A stretch of 64,000 bases of DNA, taken from positions 62,001 through 126,000 of the forward strand of contig CAINFC010000311.1 of NCBI GenBank assembly GCA_903847975.1, written 5' to 3'. Positions within the stretch are counted from its first letter, which is position 1. The number at the start of each line of letters is the position of its first letter. The notes under the pieces are model-generated. The model was not told the DNA's origin. It made no database searches and saw nothing but the letters and a program-made list of their open reading frames with translations. The DNA comes from an uncultured Acidobacteriota bacterium. Its GTDB lineage: Bacteria; Acidobacteriota; UBA6911; CAINFC01. Both the position numbers and the translations under genes were made by a program. Of this stretch, positions 9,146 through 17,914 are shown piece after piece.

Positions 9146-10426
9146 TCACGGGATCGGTGCGGGGCCAGGCCCCGGCTTGCGAAAAACCATGCTCAGGATC
9201 CGCCGGCCGTCCGATTCCAGGATTTCCACCTGGTACCCCTGGTAGGGAAACCGGTCGCCCGTTTTCGGCAATCGCCCCAGATGCAGGATCATGAGGCCGG
9301 ATACCGTAATACAGTTTTCTTTCCCGGACTCCATCTGCAGTGTTTCCTCGAACCGGTCCAGGGGAGTCTCCCCGGAGACGCGAAAAGAACCATCCTCCAG
9401 GGGCTGGATGTCCTCCGGGTGGGTGTCATCCTCATCCCGGATTTCACCGACAATTTCCTTGAGCAAATCGGCAACGGTAACCAGGCCGGCTACTCCGCCG
9501 AACTCATCGATGACAATGGCCATTGGTATTTTCCAGGCCTGCAGCTCTTTGAGCAGCTCGCGGACTTTCTTGGTCTCCGGCACAAAAGGGAGGGGCTTGG
9601 CGTAGTCCTTGACGCAGCGCTGGTTGTCCTCTCCCTGGGAGAAAGCCAGCGCCTGGCGGATGTTGACCATCCCTACGATATTGTCGATGCTTTCCCGGTA
9701 AAGGGGGATGCGCGAGTGCTTGTTTTCCAGCATGAGATCCCGGGCCTGGCGGAAGGTTCCGGATTCGGCCAGAGCGACGATTTCCAGGCGAGGGGTCATC
9801 ACCTCGCGCACCAGGGTATTGCCGAATTCGACCACCGACTGGATCATCTCCGAATCATGCTCTTCCAGAATACCCTCCTCTTCGCCGACATCCAGAAACG
9901 CCTGGATTTCTTCTTCGGTGGCTTCTTCTTCTGTCCCGGCGGCTGCTTCCTCCTCTTTTTCCTTGGATGCGGCCCGCCTCCAGGAGGAAAACACCGGCCA
10001 GAGAAAAGGGCCCAGCAGCAGGTAGAAGGTTTTCAGGACCGGAAGCAGGGCCAGAAGAAAGCGCTGGGAGTGCCGTATGACGATCCAGTGGGGCAGAACC
10101 TGGCGCACCAGGAGCAGCGTGCCCCCGGTGCTGATGAACGCCCACAGCAGCGGAAACCGGCTGAAATGCTGCAGGGACAGGTAGGTGGTCAGGACGGCCA
10201 CGATGACGATGATCAGCTGGGAGCCCACGCGCAGGTGCAGTTGGACCTGGAGGCGATCCTCCGCCAGTTTTTTCAGCATCGATTCCTTCCGGAAACGCTC
10301 CTGCTCGGCCAGAACCTTCAACTGCACCTGGGTCAGGTGGGAAATGGCGGCATCCAGCAGGGATAAGAGGAGCAGAAGGATCAGCAGCCCGGCCAGGGAC
10401 AGGAGAATGAAGGACAGGTATTCCAC
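9146..10426 (-). CDS. CorC/HlyC-family membrane protein with CBS domains
   Basis: A 426-residue member of the CNNM/CorC (hemolysin C) family, thought to take part in Mg2+/Co2+ transport. Order: an N-terminal DUF21 membrane domain with about three to four hydrophobic segments (residues 1-150), a Glu-rich linker (KEKEEEAAAGTEEEATEEE), the conserved REVMTPRLEIVAL entry into a CBS pair (about 210-330; DEFGGVAGLVTVADL at the end), then the C-terminal CorC_HlyC domain (GETPLDRFEETL... GYQVEILESDGRRI). The ybeY-corC order is common in bacteria, and here the genes are 3 bases apart. Cargo and direction of transport are not known. Confidence 0.92.
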   Translation of the reverse strand: MEYLSFILLSLAGLLILLLLLSLLDAAISHLTQVQLKVLAEQERFRKESMLKKLAEDRLQVQLHLRVGSQLIIVIVAVLTTYLSLQHFSRFPLLWAFISTGGTLLLVRQVLPHWIVIRHSQRFLLALLPVLKTFYLLLGPFLWPVFSSWRRAASKEKEEEAAAGTEEEATEEEIQAFLDVGEEEGILEEHDSEMIQSVVEFGNTLVREVMTPRLEIVALAESGTFRQARDLMLENKHSRIPLYRESIDNIVGMVNIRQALAFSQGEDNQRCVKDYAKPLPFVPETKKVRELLKELQAWKIPMAIVIDEFGGVAGLVTVADLLKEIVGEIRDEDDTHPEDIQPLEDGSFRVSGETPLDRFEETLQMESGKENCITVSGLMILHLGRLPKTGDRFPYQGYQVEILESDGRRILSMVFRKPGPGPAPIP

Positions 10427-10429
10427 GGG

Positions 10430-10897
10430 TCAGGATCCCAGAAGATGCTTCCGCAAACGGAGTTCGATTTTGTCCATTTCTCCCCGGTCCTGTTCGTGGT
10501 CATACCCGGCCAGGTGCAGGATTCCGTGAATGACCAGGCAGGAGAGCTCCCAAGCCAGGGGATGACCCTCCCGGGCGGCGTTGCGGGCGGCATCCGGCAG
10601 GGAGATGACCACGTCGCCGAGATGCCCGGGGATTCCGGAATCGCCAAAGGACAGAACATCCGTAGGGTACGGCTTACCGCGGAAACGGCGGTTCAGAGAC
10701 TCGATCCGGCGGCGGCCGACGAAGACCAGCGACAGAGTGTCGGGGCGCAGGCCAAGCCGTTCGAGAGCGTCCCGGGCAACCTTCTTCAGTCGGGCGGAAT
10801 GCAGGGGGTATTTTGTCTGCCCGTTGAGGACGGCGATCCGCGGCATCCCCCTTTCGACGGATTCTTCAGGAGCCACTTTTGTTCCCTTCCGGGGCAT
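10430..10897 (-). CDS. ybeY: Endoribonuclease YbeY (16S rRNA maturation)
   Basis: Single-domain zinc RNase needed for 16S rRNA 3'-end processing and late ribosome quality control. The signature HGILHLAGYDHE (HGxxHLxGxDH) near residue 125 supplies the three zinc-binding histidines, and TDVLSFGD is the other conserved block. Length is ~155 from the first ATG, which overlaps pgpH by 32 bases; an internal ATG at 10846 (MPRIAVLNG) would leave a 19-base gap and is a plausible alternative. It is transcribed with pgpH upstream and the corC-like gene downstream, the standard neighbourhood. Confidence 0.95.
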   Translation of the reverse strand: MPRKGTKVAPEESVERGMPRIAVLNGQTKYPLHSARLKKVARDALERLGLRPDTLSLVFVGRRRIESLNRRFRGKPYPTDVLSFGDSGIPGHLGDVVISLPDAARNAAREGHPLAWELSCLVIHGILHLAGYDHEQDRGEMDKIELRLRKHLLGS

Positions 10898-13196
10898 TCT
10901 GGAAGTTGTAGCCCGGGTATTCGATCCGGTGGTGGAACATGCCGCACAGCACCTTCAGCAGACCATATTCGATCAGCTTCAATTCCTTCATGGAGAGGTT
11001 GCATTCGTCCAGCTGCTCGTCGTCCACCACCGCGCGGATGATTCTCTGGATCATTCCCTGAATCTGTGCGATAGTTGGGTCTTCCAGGGTTCGGGAGGCG
11101 GCTTCCACCGCATCTACAATCATCAGGATGGCCGCCTCCTTGGTCTGCGGCTTGGGCCCCGGGTAGCGGTAATCGGCATCGTTGATTTCCTGGCCTTGAT
11201 TGCGGGGATCGTTTTTGGCCTTCTGGTAAAAGTAAGTCATGATGCGCGTGCCATGATGCTGCGGGATCATGTCCAGGATGGCTTGGGGAATTCCGTACTG
11301 CGAGGCCATTTCCAGGCCTTCTTTCACGTGGCTGGCGATGACCAGGCTGCTGAGGTGGGGCGACAGGTTCTCATGTTTGTTGGAGGTGTAGGCCTGGTTT
11401 TCGACGAAGTATTCCGGTTTGAATGCCTTGCCGATGTCGTGGTAATAGGCGCCTACCCGTACCAGCAGCGAGTTGGCTCCGATGGCTTCGGCGGCGGCTT
11501 CGCCCAGGGTCCCGGTGGCGATGCTGTGGTGATAGGTTCCGGGTGCTTCCAGGGCCAGCCGCCTCAGCAGCGGATGCTCCAGGTTGGACAGCTCCAGAAG
11601 GCGGATGTCGGTGGTGATATTGAACAGGCTTTCCAATGGAGGAAGCAGGATGGAGGCGAACATGCAGGCAAAGATTCCGCCAGCCAGCCCTCCCAGGATC
11701 CGCAGGCTGATTACGGCCAGGGGATCCGGCTGGGGAGCCAGCAGAAAAAGAGCCGCGGCGGCCGCGGCGTTCACCACACCGATCGTCATGCCAAGCCGGA
11801 TAATGACGGCTCTTTCCCGGTACTGGTTGATTCCGTAGATGGCGGCCAGGCTTCCCAGAACAATGTAGATCGCCAAGGGAACGCTGCCTACCAGGTTTCC
11901 CATAAGCAGGGCATAGGCCAGCACAAAGAAAAGGGCAATGTAGGTGTGGATGAGAAGACTCAGCAGAACCGAGCCGAAGCTGAAGGGAATGGCGAAATAC
12001 AGGTTTTCCGGATTGCGGAAGGCGGAGAAGTCGATTCGCTCGCTGAGAATTCCGCAGAGTCCGAAAAGCAACCGGCCCACCAGCAGCGACAGCAGCAGGA
12101 GAAGGGAAAAAAGGATGAAGTATTTGTGAATGAACCGCAATCGCTTGCGCTGCCTGTTAAAGTAGCGCCAGGATCCGTAAAGGTACATGGCCAGGAGGAG
12201 CCAGTAGCCGAGAAAGTGCAGGACGATTTCCTGCTGCCGGGCAAAGGCGGCGGTGTATTGAATGGCCACCAGCATACTGGGAGTGATTTCGTCGCCCTGC
12301 CGCGCAATGACCCTGCCCTCCTTGATGCGTAGCAGGGCCGGCTCGACTTTTCGGGCATTTTCCCGCCGGCGCTTCTCGGTTTCCAGGGGATTGAAAACCA
12401 GAGTGGGCTGTATGCGCCTCTCCAGGAAGAGGTAAATCTCCTCCTGCTCCCGGGAGGAGAGCTCGGAAATTTCCTCCAGGCGGCGGTGGAGCTCCTCGCG
12501 GGCCTGCGGCGTGTCAGGCAGGCTGAGCGGGGATCCCAGCCAGGTTTCCTCGCCCGTGGACTCATTGTGAATGAAAATCCCGTTCTGCTGATGCGCCAGG
12601 AGCATATCCTTGCGCTCCACGATTCCCTTTCGCGCGGCCTCGAAAAAGGCGCTGATCAGCTTGACTTCCAGGCTCGAGGGAAAGCGCTTTTGCAGGAAGA
12701 AGCCCAGGATTGTGTCCGGGAAGGGGTGCATGGAAAGTTCCGGGATGACAAAAGCCCAGACCCGCTGGTGCCGCTGGGGATCCAGAAAAAGGGGCAGGGT
12801 AGCGCGATTCTGCTTCTCATAAAGCTCGATGCGGCGCCGGCCGCTGTCGAACGTCTCCTGCAGGTCCTTGGTGGTTCTCTCAATGATCGAGGGATCCAGG
12901 CTGAAGAGGGCGGGCGTGGCGTTCATGGCCTGAACTTTGCGGGCTTCGGTGGCTTCCGGATCGGGAATGACGATCTCCCGCGTTGTGCGGATATTGCTGT
13001 CGGCGATATCGCCGACCTTGTAATCCCGGATGACCTGAAATGGCTCGGAGACAATAACTGCCGCCATGGCCGCGGCGATAAGGATTCCGATGAGAATGTC
13101 GCGCCGGGTCAGGGAGCAGGCCAAGTCATACTTCAGTCCCCGAAAATAGCTGGTGTGGCTTGCCGACTGACGCGTGCCGTTCCGAGATGTTGGCAT
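10866..13196 (-). CDS. pgpH: 7TM-HD membrane phosphodiesterase (PgpH family)
   Basis: A 776-residue membrane protein of the 7TMR-HD family; characterised members hydrolyse cyclic di-AMP. Order: one N-terminal membrane segment (ILIGILIAAAMAAVIV), a large extracytoplasmic domain to about residue 350, a seven-helix membrane block (about 350-540), then a cytoplasmic HD domain with YHHSIATGTLGEAAAEA and YYHDIGK, a second His at HASHVKEG-type segment, and the distal QHHGT motif. All metal ligands of the HD core appear present. It lies directly upstream of ybeY, overlapping it, as in many bacteria, although phoH is not adjacent. No diadenylate cyclase gene is visible in the window. Confidence 0.92.
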   Translation of the reverse strand: MPTSRNGTRQSASHTSYFRGLKYDLACSLTRRDILIGILIAAAMAAVIVSEPFQVIRDYKVGDIADSNIRTTREIVIPDPEATEARKVQAMNATPALFSLDPSIIERTTKDLQETFDSGRRRIELYEKQNRATLPLFLDPQRHQRVWAFVIPELSMHPFPDTILGFFLQKRFPSSLEVKLISAFFEAARKGIVERKDMLLAHQQNGIFIHNESTGEETWLGSPLSLPDTPQAREELHRRLEEISELSSREQEEIYLFLERRIQPTLVFNPLETEKRRRENARKVEPALLRIKEGRVIARQGDEITPSMLVAIQYTAAFARQQEIVLHFLGYWLLLAMYLYGSWRYFNRQRKRLRFIHKYFILFSLLLLLSLLVGRLLFGLCGILSERIDFSAFRNPENLYFAIPFSFGSVLLSLLIHTYIALFFVLAYALLMGNLVGSVPLAIYIVLGSLAAIYGINQYRERAVIIRLGMTIGVVNAAAAAALFLLAPQPDPLAVISLRILGGLAGGIFACMFASILLPPLESLFNITTDIRLLELSNLEHPLLRRLALEAPGTYHHSIATGTLGEAAAEAIGANSLLVRVGAYYHDIGKAFKPEYFVENQAYTSNKHENLSPHLSSLVIASHVKEGLEMASQYGIPQAILDMIPQHHGTRIMTYFYQKAKNDPRNQGQEINDADYRYPGPKPQTKEAAILMIVDAVEAASRTLEDPTIAQIQGMIQRIIRAVVDDEQLDECNLSMKELKLIEYGLLKVLCGMFHHRIEYPGYNFQNAPEGNKSGS

Positions 13197-13323
13197 AGGT
13201 GTGATGGGCAGAGAGCGACTAGGCTGATCCCGAACGGCTCATTCGCGGGGGCGATACGGAAAATCCATGGCCGCGACCGCCGCTCCTTGCGCCCCTCATG
13301 CTGGTAGTAATCCTCACCGTATA

Positions 13324-13352
13324 ATTCTAGCAAAGCCCCGCAGAAAAACCAA
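13324..13352 (-). promoter_or_regulatory. Probable promoter of the pgpH-ybeY-corC operon
   Basis: Read leftward: TTGGTT, 17 bases, TAGAAT, about 120 bases before the pgpH start. It lies between etfA and pgpH where no other gene is found. Confidence 0.5.
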
Positions 13353-13438
13353 ACGGCTGCATGACAGCGGTATTCCTGCCCGAAAGAACGGCTGCGGGAA
13401 GAGCCAGGAGGAGAGGCAAATGCGTAAAAAAGCGTTGT

Positions 13439-14410
13439 TCAGCGGATTTTCTTGATTTCCTGGTTCAGCAGCGGCAGGATTTGCAGCGTGTCGCCTACGA
13501 TTCCGTAGTCGGCCAGCTTGAAAATCGGAGCCTCGGGATCCTTGTTGATGGCGACGATGTACTTGGAGGAGCTCATCCCCGCCAGGTGTTGAATGGCACC
13601 GGAAATGCCGCACGCCAGGTAAAGTGTGGGAGCCACGGTCTTGCCGGTCTGTCCTACCTGATAGCGGTGTTCCATCCAGCCGGCATCCACGGCGGCCCGG
13701 GATGCCCCCATAGCTCCGCCAATGGTTTCGGCCAGGCTTTGCACCAGGTGGAAATTTTCCGGACCCTTCATCCCCCGCCCGCCGGACACAATGATGTCCG
13801 CCTCGGTCAGCTCCACGGTCTGGCCGGCGAATTTCTGGGTCTCCGTGACCCTGGCGCGGATGCCGCTCAGGGAGAGGCTTTCGTTCAGCGAAATCCGTTC
13901 CGCGGTTCGGTCGCCGGACTCCTGCAGGGGGAATACGTTGGGTCGCAGGGTTCCCGCCTGCGGAGAGCCGGAAAGTCGGACCTGGGCAAATGCCTTGCCC
14001 GCGAAAATGGGGCGAGTCCACTCCAGTTGCATTTCCTCCTGCCAGACGACCTGGGTGCAGTCCTGCGCCAGGGCGACATCCAGCCGCGCGGTCACCCGTG
14101 GCATCAGGTCCTTGCCCTGCGAAGAGGCCGGCGCCAGGAGGACATCGGGCTGAAAGGCCCGGACGGCCGCACAGACCATCTCGGCATAGCCTTCGGTGCT
14201 GTAGGCGGTCAGCCCGGAATGATCGCTGAAGTAAATGCAGTCGGCGCCATAGGAGGTGCACTGGGCGGCGGTCTCCTCCGTTCCCGCAAGGACTGCGGCC
14301 ACTCTTCCGCCCTTGGCATCGGCGAGGCGTCGGGCTTCGCTGAGGCACTCCTTGGAAAATTTCTTTAAGGTTCCTTCTCGCTGTTCGACAAAAACAAGAA
14401 TTTTGGCCAT
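13439..14410 (-). CDS. etfA: Electron transfer flavoprotein, alpha subunit
   Basis: Alpha subunit of the FAD-containing heterodimer that takes electrons from acyl-CoA dehydrogenases. N-terminal Rossmann-like domain (MAKILVFVEQREGTLKKFSKE), then the C-terminal FAD-binding domain with VSGGRGMKGPENFHLV, SRAAVDAGWMEHRYQVGQTGKTV and the ending LYLACGISGAIQHLAGM plus INKDPEAPIFKLADYGIVGD. Length 323 is typical, and no N-terminal ferredoxin extension is present, which argues against the bifurcating EtfA types that carry one. It follows etfB by 39 bases. It is the last gene of the long leftward lipid cluster. Confidence 0.97.
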   Translation of the reverse strand: MAKILVFVEQREGTLKKFSKECLSEARRLADAKGGRVAAVLAGTEETAAQCTSYGADCIYFSDHSGLTAYSTEGYAEMVCAAVRAFQPDVLLAPASSQGKDLMPRVTARLDVALAQDCTQVVWQEEMQLEWTRPIFAGKAFAQVRLSGSPQAGTLRPNVFPLQESGDRTAERISLNESLSLSGIRARVTETQKFAGQTVELTEADIIVSGGRGMKGPENFHLVQSLAETIGGAMGASRAAVDAGWMEHRYQVGQTGKTVAPTLYLACGISGAIQHLAGMSSSKYIVAINKDPEAPIFKLADYGIVGDTLQILPLLNQEIKKIR

Positions 14411-14449
14411 GGGTATGTTTCCGATGGAAGAATAGGATTGGGATAAAAA

Positions 14450-15235
14450 CTACAGGACTTTCGCCTCTTCCCGCAGGAGCCGTACCAGCTGCGGAACCAC
14501 AACTTCCGGCTCGCCGCTGAGGATCTGTCCTCCGCCACGGGCAGGAGGCAGGGAGACCTTGGTCCAGACGAGCTTTCGGGCCTTGGCCCCGACCTGCTCT
14601 TCCGTCAGCCCCAGCCCGGATAGCTTAACCTCCTGGATTTCCTTCTTCTTGGCCGCCATGATTCCCTTCAGGGAGGGGTAGCGGGGCTCGTTGATCCCTT
14701 TATGGGTGCTAATTACCGCCGGCAGGGAGCAGGCAATGACTTCCACCCCCCCCTCGATATCTCTTTTAGCCACGACCTGGCCGTCCTTCCATTCGATAGC
14801 CACGGCACCGCTGACCTGCGGCAGGTTCAGCTTTTCTGCCAGAATCGACGGAGTCTGCGCGTTGTCTTCCCCGATACTGTATTTGCCCATGAGGACCACA
14901 TCCGGCTGCAGGGGGGCGATGACTGCGGCCAGGATCTTGGCCGTCCCCAGGGGATCGGTCTTCTGTGCGGCCGGATCGCTGATGTGGATGCCCCGGTCCG
15001 CTCCCATGGCCAGGCAGGTGCGAATAGCCGCAGAAGCCCTGTCCGGGCCCAGGCAGACGACGATGACTTCGCCCCCGCAGGCCTCTTTCCTCCGGAGCGC
15101 CTCCTCCACGGCAAATTCGTCATAGGGGTTGAGAATCCAGGTGATGCCGCTTTCCTCAACACTGCAGCCGTCGGAAGCGACCTGGACCCGGGTGGTCGTA
15201 TCCGGAACCTGTTTGACGCAAACAACTATTTTCAT
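14450..15235 (-). CDS. etfB: Electron transfer flavoprotein, beta subunit
   Basis: Beta subunit of ETF, binding AMP or, in bifurcating forms, a second FAD. N-terminus MKIVVCVKQVPDTTTRVQ is diagnostic, followed by WILNPYDEFAVEEALRRKE and the segment DVVLMGKYSIGEDNAQTPSILAE at about residues 115-137. Length 261 is standard. AGGAAC precedes the ATG. The gene begins 9 bases after the fabF stop, so it appears cotranscribed with fatty-acid synthesis genes, an unusual partner set because ETF usually serves acyl-CoA oxidation. Confidence 0.97.
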   Translation of the reverse strand: MKIVVCVKQVPDTTTRVQVASDGCSVEESGITWILNPYDEFAVEEALRRKEACGGEVIVVCLGPDRASAAIRTCLAMGADRGIHISDPAAQKTDPLGTAKILAAVIAPLQPDVVLMGKYSIGEDNAQTPSILAEKLNLPQVSGAVAIEWKDGQVVAKRDIEGGVEVIACSLPAVISTHKGINEPRYPSLKGIMAAKKKEIQEVKLSGLGLTEEQVGAKARKLVWTKVSLPPARGGGQILSGEPEVVVPQLVRLLREEAKVL

Positions 15236-15244
15236 AAGAAGTTC

Positions 15245-16483
15245 CTAATTAAATTTCTTCAACATGATGCAGGCGTTGGTCCCGCCGAAGCCGAACGAAT
15301 TCGACATGGCATAGACCACTTCCGCCTTGCGGGCCTGGTTCGGTACATAATCCAGGTCGCAATCCGGATCTCTGGCCTCCTGGTTGATGGTCGGAGGAAG
15401 GATCTGGTCCCGGATGGCCAGGGTGCTGATTGCGCCCTCGATGCCCCCGGCTGCTCCCAGGGGGTGGCCGAGCATCGACTTGGTCGAGCTGATGGCCAGC
15501 CGGTAAGCGTGCTCGCCGAAAACCTCCTTGATCCCCTGGGTTTCGAATTTGTCGTTGAAGGGGGTGGAAGTCCCGTGGGCGTTGATGTACTGGACATCCT
15601 GCGGGGCAATTCCGGCATCCCGGATGGTTTTGGCCATGACTCGCACAGCGCCGTCTCCGGAAGGAGCGGTAATGTGGTAGGCGTCGGAGGTCATACCGAA
15701 GCCCACAAACTCGGCCAGAATCCGGGCATCCCTTTTTTGGGCATGCTCCAGGGATTCCAGCACCAGAATTCCGGCTCCTTCTCCAATGACGAAACCGTCC
15801 CGCTCGAGATCAAACGGGCGACTGGCTTTGGTCGGATTGTCGTTTCGGGTGGAAAGAGCGCGCATCGACCCGAAGCCGCTTACCCCCATCGGGGTGATCG
15901 CCGACTCCGCGCCTCCGGCCACCATTACTTCCGCATCGCCGCGCTGTATGACCCGGAAGGCATCGCCGAGCGCGTGGGAACCCGAGGAGCAGGCTGTGCA
16001 GGGAGCCGAATTCGGGCCCTTCAGCCCGTACCGTATGCTCACCTGTCCGGCGGCCAGGTTGACGATGGCAGCCGGAATGAAAAAAGGGCTCACGCGGCGC
16101 GGGCCCTGCTTTAATAGGGTTTCATGCTCCCGCTCGATGACTCCGAATCCGCCGATTCCGGAACCGATAAAGACGCCGGCCAGATCGGCGATTTCCGGGG
16201 CAATCCGGAGATTGGCCATGGTCATCGCTTCCTCTGCGGCAGCGATGGCATAATGAATAAAGAGATCCATTTTTTTGATCTCTTTTTTATCGATGAACTG
16301 CTGAGGATCGAATCCTTTGACCTCAGCGGCAAACGTGGTGGAAAACCCGGTGGTGTCAAAGCGGGTGATCGGTGCCACGCCGCTCGCTCCGGACAGAAGT
16401 CCGGCCCAGGTTTCCCGGCTTGTATTTCCCAAGGCGGTCACCATGCCCAGACCGGTAACGACAACTCTTCTGTTTCCTGACAT
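15245..16483 (-). CDS. fabF: 3-oxoacyl-[acyl-carrier-protein] synthase II
   Basis: Condensing enzyme that elongates acyl-ACP with malonyl-ACP. From the ATG at 16483 (MSGNRRVVVTGLGMVT) it is 412 residues, the normal FabF length; the track of codons upstream lacks a better start. The active-site Cys lies in ACTACSSGSHALGDA-like sequence (here PCTACSSGSHALG), and the two catalytic histidines are in NAHGTSTPFND and STKSMLGHPLGAAG. The C-terminal NSFGFGGTNACIML loop is intact. Placed downstream of acpP with a gap of 168 bases. Confidence 0.97.
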   Translation of the reverse strand: MSGNRRVVVTGLGMVTALGNTSRETWAGLLSGASGVAPITRFDTTGFSTTFAAEVKGFDPQQFIDKKEIKKMDLFIHYAIAAAEEAMTMANLRIAPEIADLAGVFIGSGIGGFGVIEREHETLLKQGPRRVSPFFIPAAIVNLAAGQVSIRYGLKGPNSAPCTACSSGSHALGDAFRVIQRGDAEVMVAGGAESAITPMGVSGFGSMRALSTRNDNPTKASRPFDLERDGFVIGEGAGILVLESLEHAQKRDARILAEFVGFGMTSDAYHITAPSGDGAVRVMAKTIRDAGIAPQDVQYINAHGTSTPFNDKFETQGIKEVFGEHAYRLAISSTKSMLGHPLGAAGGIEGAISTLAIRDQILPPTINQEARDPDCDLDYVPNQARKAEVVYAMSNSFGFGGTNACIMLKKFN

Positions 16484-16651
16484 AATGGAATTGATCCCGT
16501 GCGCTTTGGAGAGAGGGGTTGAACGTAAACTTTCTGCCCCAATATACAGCAAACCCCCGTCTATCAGCGGCTTGGCCCTGACCTACTGCTGAAGACGGAG
16601 GTTTTCTTGGGGGAGGTTCCTGAACTTGCCGAGCCTGATTCCCGCAGGCTT

Positions 16652-16888
16652 TTAGTTGACGTGCTTTTCGATATAGTTGATGGCGTCCTGAACGGAACGG
16701 ATTTTTTCAGCTTCTTCGTCCGGAATCTCGATGCCGAATTTTTCCTCAAAGGCCATCACCAATTCCACAGTATCCAAAGAATCCGCCCCCAGATCATCCA
16801 CAAAGGAGGCGCTTGGGGTTACTTCCGCTTCGTCGACGCCCAGTTGTTCCACGATGATCGATTTCACATCGTCTTGGATGGATGGCAT
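16652..16888 (-). CDS. acpP: Acyl carrier protein
   Basis: Carrier of growing fatty-acyl chains. From [10 protein letters not shown] at 16888 it has 78 residues. The phosphopantetheine attachment site is the Ser in [14 protein letters not shown] at about residue 38, and the protein is strongly acidic, as expected. GGAG precedes the start. A TATAAT about 105 bases upstream suggests it also has its own promoter, in keeping with the large amounts of ACP cells need. Between them, the leader can form a short hairpin with a GCAA loop (16937-16952). Confidence 0.98.
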   Translation of the reverse strand: MPSIQDDVKSIIVEQLGVDEAEVTPSASFVDDLGADSLDTVELVMAFEEKFGIEIPDEEAEKIRSVQDAINYIEKHVN

Positions 16889-16991
16889 AGTTGTTCTCCG
16901 TTTCCTTTCCTTATGATTCTTGTTAAACAATTATGCTTTTCCTTGCGGAAAAACATTTTTCTTTCGTTTTGGGCTCTGCGTAAAGGTTGCT

Positions 16992-16997
16992 ATTATA
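16992..16997 (-). promoter_or_regulatory. -10 element (TATAAT) in the acpP leader
   Basis: Perfect TATAAT read leftward in the A/T-rich fabG-acpP gap. No convincing -35 at 16-18 bases (best is TTACTT), so this is called from the -10 and context alone. Confidence 0.4.
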
Positions 16998-17058
16998 GAA
17001 TACTCATCAGGAAAAAGTAAGGGATTTTATATCCGCCTTTTTCCGCACGTTTCACTGC

Positions 17059-17829
17059 CTACATATACATTCCGCCATTCACGTTAATCACTTGTCCGGT
17101 GATGTAACCTGCCTGCGGGGATGCAAGAAATTTAACGGCATGGGCGATATCTTTGTCAAGACCCATTCGGCCCAGGGGAATGGCAGAAAGCAGTTTTTCC
17201 CGGGCGGAGTCCGGAAGAATCCGAGTCATTTCGGTGTCGATGAATCCGGGAGCCACGGCATTGACGGTGATTTGCCGGCCGGCGAGCTCCCGGGCCAGGG
17301 CTTTAGTCAGTCCGATAATGCCCGCCTTGGAGGCGACGTAGTTGGCCTGTCCGGCATTCCCCAGCTGGGCCACCACGCTGGCCAGGTTGATAATCCTGCC
17401 GCGCCGCGCCTTGATCATGGCTGGAATCGCCTCCCGGCAACAGTAGAAAGTGCCCGCCAGGTTGACGTCCAGAACCGCCTTCCAGTCCTCGTCCTTCATG
17501 CGCATCAGCAGCCCGTCCCGGGTGATCCCGGCGTTGTTGACCAGGATGTCCAGCCGCCCCTGCTCGTCGATTACCTTCCGGATGCCGTTTTCCACATGGG
17601 CCGGATCGGAGACGTCAAGCCGCAGGGGAATCGCCCGTCCGCCGGATTCCATGATTTCCGATACCGCCGCTCCGATCTTGCCTTCCGCGATATCGGCCAC
17701 CACCACGATCACTCCGGATGCGGCCAGCTCCTGCGCAATCGCCTTGCCGATTCCCTGGGCGGCGCCGGTAATGATGGCGACCTGATTGTTCCAGTCCAAA
17801 ACGGTATCCCCTTGTTGTTTCCTTACCAT
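17059..17829 (-). CDS. fabG: 3-oxoacyl-[acyl-carrier-protein] reductase
   Basis: NADPH-dependent SDR that reduces beta-ketoacyl-ACP. From the ATG at 17829 (MVRKQQGDTVLDW, with AGAGG upstream) the protein has 256 residues; the ORF reads 42 codons further upstream into fabD but without family similarity. Visible: the cofactor loop TGAAQGIGKAIA, NNAGITRDGLLMRMKDEDW, the catalytic Ser in INLASVVAQLGNAGQ and YVASKAGIIGLTK with Tyr and Lys, and GFIDTEMT. It starts 86 bases downstream of the fabD stop. Confidence 0.97.
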   Translation of the reverse strand: MVRKQQGDTVLDWNNQVAIITGAAQGIGKAIAQELAASGVIVVVADIAEGKIGAAVSEIMESGGRAIPLRLDVSDPAHVENGIRKVIDEQGRLDILVNNAGITRDGLLMRMKDEDWKAVLDVNLAGTFYCCREAIPAMIKARRGRIINLASVVAQLGNAGQANYVASKAGIIGLTKALARELAGRQITVNAVAPGFIDTEMTRILPDSAREKLLSAIPLGRMGLDKDIAHAVKFLASPQAGYITGQVINVNGGMYM

Positions 17830-17914
17830 ATCTGCATGCCTCTTTGCTTCCTGCCGCTCGATCCGGGGTGGGGCGGCAGGGCCGCATCCCCGGGATCGCA
17901 ACCGGATATTTTGC

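Noticed and set aside
10581-12332. 583-residue rightward frame opposite pgpH
   Set aside because: Shadow of pgpH/ybeY.
13133-13333. 66-residue leftward frame overlapping the pgpH start
   Set aside because: No ribosome site and no known motif; overlaps the well supported pgpH start.
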